Assembly (NCBI RefSeq): GCF_036456085.1
Contig: NZ_CP138632.1
Location: 1,345,001 to 1,409,000 of the forward strand
Reading direction: 5' to 3'
From: Veillonella parvula
GTDB taxonomy: Bacteria; Bacillota; Negativicutes; Veillonellales; Veillonellaceae
DNA: 64,000 nucleotides
The notes under the pieces were generated by a model. It made no database searches. It was not told the origin of the DNA and saw only the letters and a program-made list of their open reading frames with translations. The position numbers and the translations under genes were made by a program. Of this stretch, positions 37,448 through 45,894 are shown one piece after another (within the stretch, counting starts at the first letter, position 1; the number at the start of each line of letters is the position of its first letter).

Positions 37448-37687
37448 TCATTCGAAAGAAAATTTTAACATTTTTGATAACCGATTTATAAAATATAGAA
37501 TTGCCAAATGTTCATCTTCGTAACAATATTCTTCGGTTCTCAATCCTCTTTCAGAATAGAATATATGCCATTTTTTATTTTCTTCAACAATACATAATGA
37601 TTCATCATTTACTTCATTGATTGAGTAACTATCTTCTGGTACTCCTTTATTTTTAAGATATGAATTTAATTCATTAATTTTTAACAT
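37448..37687 (-). CDS. Small immunity-type protein
   Basis: 79 residues, AGAGG site before ATG 37687. The stretch EENKKWHIFYSERGLRTEEY followed by an acidic helix (DEHLAILYFINRLSKM) looks like a W-x-Y-SERG class of small immunity proteins found next to polymorphic toxins (possibly Imm59-like). That assignment is from memory of the motif and uncertain. Confidence 0.6.
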   Translation of the reverse strand: MLKINELNSYLKNKGVPEDSYSINEVNDESLCIVEENKKWHIFYSERGLRTEEYCYEDEHLAILYFINRLSKMLKFSFE

Positions 37688-37880
37688 TTTCCTATTTTCA
37701 CCTCTTCCAGATGCTCAGATTCTATATATGATTTAACAGATTTTAGCAATTCATACTGTATCCCTAATCCAATTTCTCCGAACTACGGCATAATTTTACT
37801 TGCAGCTACATTATCAATTGGTTTCAATGACGTAATGGCCGTCCGGATTTTTGCTGAACCAAATCTGTTCGCTTTTTTAG
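37688..37880 (-). pseudogene. Remnant of an unknown coding sequence
   Basis: A minus-strand frame reads FGSAKIRTAITSLKPIDNVA, one stop (TAG), then FGEIGLGIQYELLKSVKSYI and on to the start of the next gene. Restoring the stop gives about 60 residues. Could be an older toxin tip or immunity gene. No family recognised. It begins just inside an inverted DUS pair. Confidence 0.4.
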
Positions 37881-37895
37881 GGACATATAAAAGGG

Positions 37896-37922
37896 AGTCG
37901 TCTGAAAAATTTCAGACGACCT
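37896..37922. terminator. Inverted pair of Neisseria-type uptake sequences
   Basis: GTCGTCTGAAA (37897-37907) faces TTTCAGACGAC (37910-37920), an 11-bp stem with a 2-nt gap. The minus-strand copy extends to AGGTCGTCTGAA, the exact AG-mucDUS 12-mer (37911-37922). In Neisseria such pairs serve as terminators. Confidence 0.8.
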
Positions 37923-38006
37923 TACTACACTGTTGGGGTTTAACACAGTCTATGCTTGTCAGGAGATATAAAAAGATATCAAAATACAGATAGAGTAGTA
38001 AAAGTT

Positions 38007-38247
38007 TTAATATATCTTTAGGCTCTCTTGGTAAAATTCAAATAACTCTTTTGCATATTTTTTATAAGAAGGAATCTTAATTGCTTTCAAAAAATTTATT
38101 AAATCTTTTTCTGATTTTCTCAATAGTAAAATTTCTATAGAGTTTACAATGAGGAAAGTCTTAGCCTGACCAATTAATATAATATCATCACTATCTTCTT
38201 CATCTTCCTCAAAGTCACAGTAATCTTCTGACAATTTTGATATTTTT
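38007..38247 (-). pseudogene. 3' half of an immunity gene split by Tn916
   Basis: Open frame from the Tn916 left end to a stop at 38007, about 80 codons. After an acidic stretch (CDFEEDEEDSDD) the sequence GQAKTFLIV, SEKDLINFLKAIKIPSY and AKELFEFYQE aligns with the C terminus of the protein at 57970-58422 (GETKLCLIY, SEKTLAEHYKARRFKGY, AKEQFAEYQE). The matching N-terminal half lies on the far side of Tn916 at 56292-56512. Alone it could start at a TTG (38234), but no ribosome site is present, so it is probably not made. Confidence 0.85.
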
Positions 38248-38324
38248 ATTTTAAAAATAGCATAAAAATCTAGTTATCCGCATAAAAACTGGACTTATCA
38301 CACTTTATCAAGGTCAAAACCACT

Positions 38325-38347
38325 CAATTTACTACTAATTTACTACT
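38325..38347. repeat. Tn916 integrase arm-type site, left end
   Basis: CAATTTACTACTAATTTACTAC holds two copies of the TTTACTAC word bound by the N-terminal domain of Tn916 integrase; the partner is at 56122-56145. Confidence 0.7.
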
Positions 38348-38491
38348 TATGAATGAGCTTTGATACGACGATTTATCCTTGAAAAGTGAAGATATAAAGA
38401 TACTTCCAATAAAATTTGAATATTTAATAGGTAGACACTTCAAAAAATGAGGTGTCTATTTTTTTACCCGATTTTGAAAGGAAGTGAACTT

Positions 38492-38566
38492 ATGAAAACA
38501 AAAAATCAAGAATCAAAAGGTCGTTCCCCACTCTTTAAGACCATCAAACATTCATTCAGCCAATAA
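38492..38566 (+). CDS. orf24: Tn916 Orf24, small peptide
   Basis: 24 codons beginning MKTKNQESKG and ending KHSFSQ, with a GAAAGGAAG ribosome site. It matches the small first open frame of Tn916. Function unknown. Confidence 0.6.
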   Translation: MKTKNQESKGRSPLFKTIKHSFSQ

Positions 38567-38588
38567 AAAAGAAAGGATAGGTAAAAAT

Positions 38589-38903
38589 ATGGAACTTAAA
38601 TTTGTGATTCCCAACATGGAAAAAACATTCGGCAATTTAGAATTTGCTGGCGAGGATAAAGTCGTTCAGCGAAGAATCAACGGACGGCTAACTGTCTTAT
38701 CAAGAAGCTATAATCTCTATTCTGATGTTCAAAGAGCAGATGATATTGTGGTGGTGCTTCCTGCTGAAGCTGGCGAAAAACATTTCGGCTTTGAGGAACG
38801 TGTGAAGTTAGTCAATCCACGTATTACCGCAGAGGGCTACAAAATCGGCACTCGTGGTTTTACAAATTACCTTTTACATGCTGACGACATGATAAAAGAA
38901 TAA
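38589..38903 (+). CDS. orf23: Tn916 Orf23, YdcP/DUF961 protein
   Basis: 104 residues. First of a DUF961 pair at the start of the transfer operon. Shares the LEFAGEDKVVQRR-type opening with Orf22 (LKFSALRREVRIQ). Role in transfer is not well defined; located upstream of the coupling protein. GAAAGGATAG site upstream. Confidence 0.88.
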   Translation: MELKFVIPNMEKTFGNLEFAGEDKVVQRRINGRLTVLSRSYNLYSDVQRADDIVVVLPAEAGEKHFGFEERVKLVNPRITAEGYKIGTRGFTNYLLHADDMIKE

Positions 38904-38918
38904 AGAAAGAGAGGAAAA

Positions 38919-39305
38919 ATGATGAGATTAGCAAATGGCATTGTATTAGATAAAGACACGACTTTTGGAGAATTGAAATTCTCTGCTCTACGTCGTGAAG
39001 TGAGAATCCAAAATGAAGACGGGTCGGTTTCAGATGAAATCAAGGAACGTACCTATGACTTAAAATCCAAAGGACAAGGACGCATGATTCAAGTAAGTAT
39101 TCCTGCCAGCGTGCCTTTGAAAGAGTTTGATTATAACGCACGGGTGGAACTTATCAATCCCATTGCGGACACCGTTGCTACTGCCACCTATCAAGGAGCA
39201 GATGTTGACTGGTATATCAAGGCAGACGATATTGTGCTGACAAAGGATTCTAGTTCATTCAAAGCTCAACCACAAGCAAAGAAAGAACCGACACAAGACA
39301 AATAG
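38919..39305 (+). CDS. orf22: Tn916 Orf22, YdcP/DUF961 protein
   Basis: 128 residues, second DUF961 protein, starting 15 bp after orf23. Two ATGs in a row (38919, 38922) follow GAGAGGAA. The last 20 residues are polar and Gln/Lys-rich. Probably a small accessory transfer protein. Confidence 0.88.
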   Translation: MMRLANGIVLDKDTTFGELKFSALRREVRIQNEDGSVSDEIKERTYDLKSKGQGRMIQVSIPASVPLKEFDYNARVELINPIADTVATATYQGADVDWYIKADDIVLTKDSSSFKAQPQAKKEPTQDK

Positions 39306-39333
39306 TCGCTAGGTAGAAAGGAGACTTTTTCGC

Positions 39334-40719
39334 ATGAAACAGCGTGGTAAAAGGATTCGCCCATCTGGTAAAGATTTAGTCTTTCATTTTACGATAGCGT
39401 CACTCCTGCCTGTTTTCCTGCTGGTTGTCGGACTGTTTCATGTGAAGACAATCCAGCAGATCAACTGGCAGGATTTTAACCTATCACAAGCAGATAAGAT
39501 TGACATTCCCTATTTAATTATCAGTTTCAGTGTCGCAATTCTTATCTGCTTGCTGGTAGCGTTTGTATTCAAACGGGTTCGCTATGATACGGTTAAACAA
39601 CTTTACCACCGTCAAAAACTGGCAAAGATGATACTTGAAAACAAGTGGTATGAATCTGAACAGGTCAAAACAGAGGGTTTCTTTAAAGATAGTGCTGGTC
39701 GTACAAAGGAAAAGATAACCTACTTCCCTAAAATGTATTATCGACTTAAAAATGGCTTGATACAGATACGGGTGGAAATCACGCTGGGAAAATATCAAGA
39801 CCAACTCTTACACTTGGAAAAGAAATTAGAGAGTGGCTTGTACTGTGAGCTGACGGATAAAGAGTTAAAGGATTCCTATGTGGAATATACTTTGCTCTAT
39901 GACACCATAGCCAGTCGTATTTCTATTGATGAAGTAGAAGCTAAAGATGGTAAACTTCGCTTAATGAAAAACGTATGGTGGGAATATGATAAGCTCCCTC
40001 ATATGTTGATTGCTGGTGGTACAGGTGGCGGTAAAACTTACTTTATACTGACACTGATTGAAGCCTTGCTTCATACAGATTCAAAACTGTATATTCTTGA
40101 CCCGAAAAATGCTGATCTTGCGGACTTAGGTTCTGTGATGGCAAATGTCTACTATAGAAAAGAAGACTTGCTTTCTTGCATTGAAACATTCTATGAAGAA
40201 ATGATGAAACGTAGTGAGGAAATGAAGCAGATGAAGAACTATAAGACTGGCAAAAATTATGCTTACTTAGGTCTCCCGGCACACTTCTTAATCTTTGATG
40301 AATACGTCGCTTTCATGGAAATGCTGGGAACAAAAGAAAACACCGCAGTTATGAATAAGCTGAAACAGATTGTCATGTTAGGTCGTCAAGCTGGCTTCTT
40401 TCTAATACTGGCTTGTCAACGTCCAGACGCAAAATATTTAGGCGACGGAATCCGTGATCAGTTTAATTTCAGAGTGGCTTTAGGTCGTATGTCTGAAATG
40501 GGCTATGGCATGATGTTTGGCAGTGACGTACAAAAGGATTTCTTCTTAAAGCGAATCAAAGGTCGTGGCTATGTTGATGTAGGAACAAGTGTCATATCAG
40601 AGTTTTATACTCCCCTTGTACCAAAAGGATATGATTTCTTGGAGGAAATTAAAAAGTTATCCAACAGCAGACAGTCCACGCAGGCGACGTGCGAAGCGGA
40701 AGTCGCAGGTGTGGACTGA
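39334..40719 (+). CDS. orf21: Tn916 Orf21, FtsK/SpoIIIE coupling protein
   Basis: 461 residues. Two membrane segments near the N terminus (about 15-35 and 60-80), then an FtsK-type ATPase with Walker A AGGTGGGKTYFIL (about 229) and Walker B FLIFDEYVAF. This is the TcpA-type coupling protein that feeds DNA to the transfer channel. AGAAAGGAGA site. oriT follows. Confidence 0.92.
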   Translation: MKQRGKRIRPSGKDLVFHFTIASLLPVFLLVVGLFHVKTIQQINWQDFNLSQADKIDIPYLIISFSVAILICLLVAFVFKRVRYDTVKQLYHRQKLAKMILENKWYESEQVKTEGFFKDSAGRTKEKITYFPKMYYRLKNGLIQIRVEITLGKYQDQLLHLEKKLESGLYCELTDKELKDSYVEYTLLYDTIASRISIDEVEAKDGKLRLMKNVWWEYDKLPHMLIAGGTGGGKTYFILTLIEALLHTDSKLYILDPKNADLADLGSVMANVYYRKEDLLSCIETFYEEMMKRSEEMKQMKNYKTGKNYAYLGLPAHFLIFDEYVAFMEMLGTKENTAVMNKLKQIVMLGRQAGFFLILACQRPDAKYLGDGIRDQFNFRVALGRMSEMGYGMMFGSDVQKDFFLKRIKGRGYVDVGTSVISEFYTPLVPKGYDFLEEIKKLSNSRQSTQATCEAEVAGVD

Positions 40720-40744
40720 TCTTGCTGGCTGGTGTGGCAATAGC

Positions 40745-40890
40745 CACGCCAGCACTTAACCCCCCGTTTCTAACAGGGGGGTACAAATCGACAGGAAACA
40801 GTCAAAAAAACATTAGAAAATCCTTTGGTTACAAGGGATTTACAAAATTTCAGCGTATGTCAAATGGGCTTTAAAAGTTGACATACGCCT
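40745..40890 (+). other. oriT: Tn916 oriT region
   Basis: Inverted repeats between orf21 and orf20: CCCCCCG (40760-40766) with CGGGG-type GGGGGG (40776-40781), AATCCTTTG/CAAGGGATT near 40819-40840, and a perfect GCGTATGTCAA (40853-40863) / TTGACATACGC (40878-40888). This is where Tn916 oriT lies; the nick site is known from the literature, not from the sequence alone. Confidence 0.8.
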
Positions 40891-40896
40891 TTTTGA

Positions 40897-42102
40897 TTGG
40901 AGGGATTTTTACTGAATGAACAAACTTGGTTACAGCATTTAAAAGAAAAACGCTTGGCTTATGGACTATCTCAAAACCGTTTAGCTGTTGCGACTGGTAT
41001 TACAAGGCAGTATCTAAGCGATATTGAAACAGGAAAAGTCAAGCCATCAGAGGATTTACAGCAGTCCCTTTGGGAAGCTCTGGAACGCTTCAATCCCGAC
41101 GCTCCCCTTGAAATGCTGTTTGATTATGTAAGAATTCGCTTTCCGACAACAGACGTACAGCAGGTGGTCGAAAACATCTTACAACTGAAACTGTCCTATT
41201 TTCTTCATGAGGACTATGGTTTCTATTCTTATTCAGAGCATTATGCTTTAGGCGACATATTCGTCCTTTGCTCCCATGAACTGGACAAAGGAGTTCTGGT
41301 GGAATTGAAAGGTCGTGGGTGCAGACAATTTGAAAGCTATCTTCTGGCACAACAAAGAAGCTGGTATGAGTTCTTTATGGACGTTTTGGTGGCTGGCGGT
41401 GTGATGAAACGCCTTGACCTTGCCATTAACGATAAGACAGGGATTTTAAATATCCCTGTACTCACTGAAAAGTGCCAACAGGAAGAATGTATCTCCGTCT
41501 TCCGCAGTTTTAAAAGCTATCGCAGTGGCGAACTGGTACGCAAAGAGGAAAAGGAATGTATGGGAAACACCCTCTATATCGGTTCATTACAAAGTGAAGT
41601 TTATTTCTGTATCTATGAAAAGGACTACGAGCAGTACAAGAAAAATGATATTCCCATTGAAGACGCAGAAGTAAAAAACCGTTTTGAGATTCGATTGAAA
41701 AATGAGCGTGCCTATTATGCAGTCCGTGATTTACTCGTCTATGACAATCCAGAGCATACCGCCTTTAAAATTATCAATCGGTATATCCGTTTTGTAGATA
41801 AAGACGATTCCAAACCTCGTTCTGATTGGAAACTGAATGAAGAATGGGCTTGGTTTATTGGGAACAATCGTGAACGATTAAAACTAACCACAAAACCAGA
41901 GCCTTACTCCTTCCAAAGGACGCTGAACTGGCTATCTCATCAAGTTGCCCCGACCTTAAAGGTTGCGATTAAACTTGATGAAATCAACCAGACGCAGGTT
42001 GTAAAAGACATTCTCGACCATGCGAAACTGACAGACCGACACAAGCAGATTTTGAAGCAACAGTCAGTAAAAGAACAGGACGTGATAACAACAAAAAAAT
42101 AA
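40897..42102 (+). CDS. orf20: Tn916 Orf20, relaxase MobT
   Basis: 401 residues. N-terminal XRE-type helix-turn-helix (YGLSQNRLAVATGITRQYL) followed by a Rep_trans/MobT rolling-circle relaxase domain. It nicks oriT to start transfer and plasmid-like replication. Start is odd: no in-frame ATG near the GGAGGG site (40898-40904); TTG 40897 is the usual annotation and CTG 40912 sits at proper distance from the site. Confidence 0.9.
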   Translation: MEGFLLNEQTWLQHLKEKRLAYGLSQNRLAVATGITRQYLSDIETGKVKPSEDLQQSLWEALERFNPDAPLEMLFDYVRIRFPTTDVQQVVENILQLKLSYFLHEDYGFYSYSEHYALGDIFVLCSHELDKGVLVELKGRGCRQFESYLLAQQRSWYEFFMDVLVAGGVMKRLDLAINDKTGILNIPVLTEKCQQEECISVFRSFKSYRSGELVRKEEKECMGNTLYIGSLQSEVYFCIYEKDYEQYKKNDIPIEDAEVKNRFEIRLKNERAYYAVRDLLVYDNPEHTAFKIINRYIRFVDKDDSKPRSDWKLNEEWAWFIGNNRERLKLTTKPEPYSFQRTLNWLSHQVAPTLKVAIKLDEINQTQVVKDILDHAKLTDRHKQILKQQSVKEQDVITTKK

Positions 42103-42144
42103 CTCAAATACAAATTCATTGAATATAGAGAGGAGAACATTTTT

Positions 42145-42366
42145 ATGAATTTTGGACAAAACCTTTATAACTGGTTTCTATCAAACGCTCAATCACTGGT
42201 GCTTTTAGCAATCGTTGTGATTGGCTTGTATCTTGGCTTCAAGCGTGAGTTTAGCAAACTGATTGGCTTTTTAATTATTGCGATTATTGCGGTTGGCTTA
42301 GTCTTCAACGCTGCTGGAGTAAAAGACATTTTACTAGAGCTATTCAATCGCATTATTGGTGCTTAA
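42145..42366 (+). CDS. orf19: Tn916 Orf19, small membrane protein
   Basis: 73 residues with two or three hydrophobic stretches (SLVLLAIVVIGLYLGF, LIGFLIIAIIAVGLVF). TcpD-type small transfer protein, expected in the membrane part of the channel. AGAGGAG site. Confidence 0.85.
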   Translation: MNFGQNLYNWFLSNAQSLVLLAIVVIGLYLGFKREFSKLIGFLIIAIIAVGLVFNAAGVKDILLELFNRIIGA

Positions 42367-42482
42367 ATAAAACCGTTCTTTTGTGGAATATAAGTGGTTT
42401 TCTTATGTTCCGCAAAGGAATGGTACACCAAACGAAGTGCGGTAGGGATTTTTGAATCTCTACAAAGAAAGGACGTGAATAT

Positions 42483-42980
42483 ATGGACGATATGCAAGTC
42501 TATATTGCGAATTTAGGCAAATACAATGAGGGCGAATTGGTCGGTGCGTGGTTTACCTTTCCCATTGACTTTGAGGAAGTCAAAGAGAAAATCGGCTTGA
42601 ATGATGAATATGAGGAATACGCCATTCATGACTACGAGTTACCCTTTACGGTTGACGAATACACTTCCATTGGCGAACTCAATCGACTATGGGAAATGGT
42701 ATCGGAATTACCCGAAGAATTACAATCGGAGCTATCTGCTCTGCTCACTCATTTTTCAAGCATTGAAGAACTAAGCGAACATCAAGAGGATATTATCATT
42801 CATTCCGATTGTGATGATATGTATGACGTGGCACGCTACTACATTGAAGAAACGGGTGCTTTAGGCGAAGTACCAGCTAGTCTTCAAAACTATATTGATT
42901 ATCAAGCCTATGGTCGGGATTTAGACCTTTCAGGAACGTTTATCTCAACCAATCATGGGATTTTTGAAATCGTCTATTAA
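42483..42980 (+). CDS. ardA: Tn916 Orf18, antirestriction protein ArdA
   Basis: 165 residues, highly acidic (about a quarter Asp/Glu), the DNA-mimic fold that blocks type I restriction enzymes on entry to a new host. Opening VYIANLGKYNEGELVGAWF is typical of ArdA. GAAAGGACG site. Follows a 110-bp gap after orf19. Confidence 0.93.
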   Translation: MDDMQVYIANLGKYNEGELVGAWFTFPIDFEEVKEKIGLNDEYEEYAIHDYELPFTVDEYTSIGELNRLWEMVSELPEELQSELSALLTHFSSIEELSEHQEDIIIHSDCDDMYDVARYYIEETGALGEVPASLQNYIDYQAYGRDLDLSGTFISTNHGIFEIVY

Positions 42981-43068
42981 ATCTGTCGGTACATTACTAC
43001 TGGCAGATTTTCTATTTTACGGGGTGGCTCAATCAGCTACCCCTATTTTTTATGAAAGGATTGATTAC

Positions 43069-43461
43069 ATGAAGAAAATACGAAGCTATACCAGTATCTG
43101 GTCTGTGGAAAAGGTACTGTATTCTATCAATGATTTTAGACTTCCGTTTCCCATAACCTTTACGCAAATGACATGGTTTGTCGTGTCACTCTTTGCAGTG
43201 ATGATACTTGGCAACTTGCCCCCTCTTTCCATGATAGAGGGAGCATTTCTCAAATACTTTGGGATTCCTGTGGCTTTCACATGGTTTATGTCTACAAAAA
43301 CTTTTGATGGTAAAAAGCCTTATGGATTTTTGAAGTCTGTCATTGCTTATGCACTGCGACCAAAGCTGACCTATGCAGGAAAAAAAGTAACGCTTGGCAG
43401 AAACCAGCCACAAGAAGCCATTACAGCAGTTAGGAGTGAATTTTATGGCATATCCAATTAA
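43069..43461 (+). CDS. orf17: Tn916 Orf17, TcpE-family membrane protein
   Basis: 130 residues from ATG 43069 (GAAAGGA site). Two central membrane segments (about 40-75). TcpE-like component of the Gram-positive type IV channel. Its last codons overlap the start of orf16 by 17 bp. Confidence 0.87.
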   Translation: MKKIRSYTSIWSVEKVLYSINDFRLPFPITFTQMTWFVVSLFAVMILGNLPPLSMIEGAFLKYFGIPVAFTWFMSTKTFDGKKPYGFLKSVIAYALRPKLTYAGKKVTLGRNQPQEAITAVRSEFYGISN

Positions 43462-45892
43462 ATACATTGAAAACAATCTCGTCTGGAATAAAGACGGGGA
43501 ATGTTATGCTTACTATGAGCTTGTTCCTTACAATTACTCATTTCTAAGTCCAGAACAGAAAATACAAGTGCATGATTCTTTCAGACAGCTTATCGCACAA
43601 AATCGTGATGGCAAAATTCATGCTTTACAAATCAGTACAGAATCCAGCATACGTTCTGCACAAGAGCGTTCCAAAAATGAAGTCACTGGCAAGCTCAAAG
43701 CGGTTGCCTATGACAAAATCGACCAACAGACAGACGCTTTAATATCCATGATTGGCGAAAATCAAGTGAACTACCGTTTCTTTATCGGCTTTAAGTTGCT
43801 TCTCAACGATCAGGAGTTTTCTATGAAAAGTCTTACCGTTGAAGCAAAAAATGCTTTGTCTGATTTTGTCTATGATGTGAACCATAAGCTGATGGGCGAT
43901 TTTGTTAGTATGAGTAATGATGAAATCCTGCGTTTTCAGAAGATGGAAAAGCTCTTAGAAAATAAAATCTCTCGTCGTTTCAAAATCCGCAGGTTAGATA
44001 AGGACGACTTCGGCTATCTGATTGAACACCTTTACGGACAGACAGGCACTGCCTATGAAGAGTATGAGTACCATCTATCAAAGAAAAAGCTGGATAATGA
44101 AACGCTGATTAAATACTATGACTTGATTAAGCCTACTCGCTGTTTGGTGGAAGAAAAACAGCGATATTTGAAAATCCAGCAGGAAGATGAAACCGTCTAT
44201 GTAGCTTACTTTACCATTAACAGCATTGTCGGAGAACTGGACTTCCCGTCCTCTGAAATCTTCTACTACCAGCAACAGCAATTTACATTCCCGATTGATA
44301 CGTCAATGAATGTGGAAATTGTAGCGAATCGTAAAGCCCTATCTACTGTCCGCAATAAAAAGAAAGAACTGAAAGACTTGGATAACCACGCTTGGCAAAG
44401 TGATAATGAAACCAGCTCCAATGTGGCGGAAGCTCTGGAAAGTGTGAATGAGCTGGAAACCAATTTAGACCAAAGCAAGGAATCTATGTACAAGCTGTCT
44501 TATGTGGTAAGGGTATCAGCAAATGATCTTGACGAACTCAAACGTCGTTGTAATGAAGTGAAAGATTTTTATGACGATTTAAGCGTAAAACTGGTACGAC
44601 CATTTGGGGATATGCTCGGCTTACATGAAGAATTTTTACCTGCCAGCAAGCGTTATATGAATGATTATATTCAATACGTGACCTCTGATTTCCTCGCTGG
44701 TTTAGGTTTTGGTGCTACTCAAATGCTGGGGGAAAATGAGGGGATTTATGTTGGCTACAGCTTAGATACTGGACGCAATGTCTATCTGAAACCTGCTCTT
44801 GCCAGTCAAGGGGTTAAGGGTTCAGTAACCAATGCGTTAGCGTCGGCTTTTGTTGGTTCGCTGGGTGGTGGTAAATCCTTTGCGAATAACCTTATCGTCT
44901 ATTATGCGGTGCTTTATGGGGCACAAGCAGTGATTGTAGACCCAAAAGCAGAACGTGGCAGATGGAAAGAAACCTTGCCAGAGATTTCCCATGAAATCAA
45001 TATCGTCACTCTGACTTCTGATGAGAAAAACAAAGGCTTACTTGACCCTTATGTGATTATGAAAAATCCCAAAGATTCTGAATCACTGGCTATTGATATT
45101 CTGACATTCCTTACGGGGATTTCCTCTCGTGATGGGGAACGCTTCCCAATCCTTAGAAAAGCCATTCGTGCAGTAACCAATAGTGAAGTACGAGGGTTGA
45201 TGAAAGTGATTGAGGAATTACGGGTTGAGAATACGCCACTAAGTACCAGTATAGCCGACCATATCGAAAGTTTTACAGACTATGACTTTGCACATTTATT
45301 ATTCAGTAATGGTTATGTGGAGCAGTCTATCAGCTTAGAAAAACAACTGAACATTATACAGGTTGCGGACTTGGTACTTCCCGACAAGGAAACTTCCTTT
45401 GAGGAATATACCACTATGGAGCTTTTATCCGTTGCTATGCTGATTGTCATTAGTACCTTTGCTTTAGACTTTATCCATACAGACCGAAGCATTTTCAAGA
45501 TTGTAGATTTAGACGAAGCATGGAGCTTTTTACAGGTAGCACAAGGAAAAACACTATCTATGAAGCTGGTTCGGGCTGGTCGTGCTATGAACGCTGGGGT
45601 ATATTTCGTGACCCAAAATACAGACGACCTCTTAGATGAAAAACTGAAAAATAACCTCGGCTTAAAATTTGCATTTCGTTCCACTGACCTTAACGAGATT
45701 AAAAAGACCTTAGCCTTTTTTGGTGTAGACCCAGAGGACGAAAACAATCAGAAGCGATTGCGTGATTTGGAAAACGGGCAATGCCTTATCAGTGATTTAT
45801 ATGGTCGTGTCGGTGTGATACAGTTCCACCCTGTATTTGAAGAACTGCTCCATGCCTTTGATACCAGACCACCTGTGCGAAAAGAGGTGTAA
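43445..45892 (+). CDS. orf16: Tn916 Orf16, VirB4-like transfer ATPase
   Basis: 815 residues from ATG 43445. Walker A SLGGGKSFANNLIVYY (about residue 477) and Walker B IVDLDEAWSFL; VirB4/ConE family ATPase that energises the conjugation channel. No frameshift seen. Overlaps orf17 and lies 2 bp before orf15. Confidence 0.92.
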   Translation: MAYPIKYIENNLVWNKDGECYAYYELVPYNYSFLSPEQKIQVHDSFRQLIAQNRDGKIHALQISTESSIRSAQERSKNEVTGKLKAVAYDKIDQQTDALISMIGENQVNYRFFIGFKLLLNDQEFSMKSLTVEAKNALSDFVYDVNHKLMGDFVSMSNDEILRFQKMEKLLENKISRRFKIRRLDKDDFGYLIEHLYGQTGTAYEEYEYHLSKKKLDNETLIKYYDLIKPTRCLVEEKQRYLKIQQEDETVYVAYFTINSIVGELDFPSSEIFYYQQQQFTFPIDTSMNVEIVANRKALSTVRNKKKELKDLDNHAWQSDNETSSNVAEALESVNELETNLDQSKESMYKLSYVVRVSANDLDELKRRCNEVKDFYDDLSVKLVRPFGDMLGLHEEFLPASKRYMNDYIQYVTSDFLAGLGFGATQMLGENEGIYVGYSLDTGRNVYLKPALASQGVKGSVTNALASAFVGSLGGGKSFANNLIVYYAVLYGAQAVIVDPKAERGRWKETLPEISHEINIVTLTSDEKNKGLLDPYVIMKNPKDSESLAIDILTFLTGISSRDGERFPILRKAIRAVTNSEVRGLMKVIEELRVENTPLSTSIADHIESFTDYDFAHLLFSNGYVEQSISLEKQLNIIQVADLVLPDKETSFEEYTTMELLSVAMLIVISTFALDFIHTDRSIFKIVDLDEAWSFLQVAQGKTLSMKLVRAGRAMNAGVYFVTQNTDDLLDEKLKNNLGLKFAFRSTDLNEIKKTLAFFGVDPEDENNQKRLRDLENGQCLISDLYGRVGVIQFHPVFEELLHAFDTRPPVRKEV

Positions 45893-45894
45893 AT

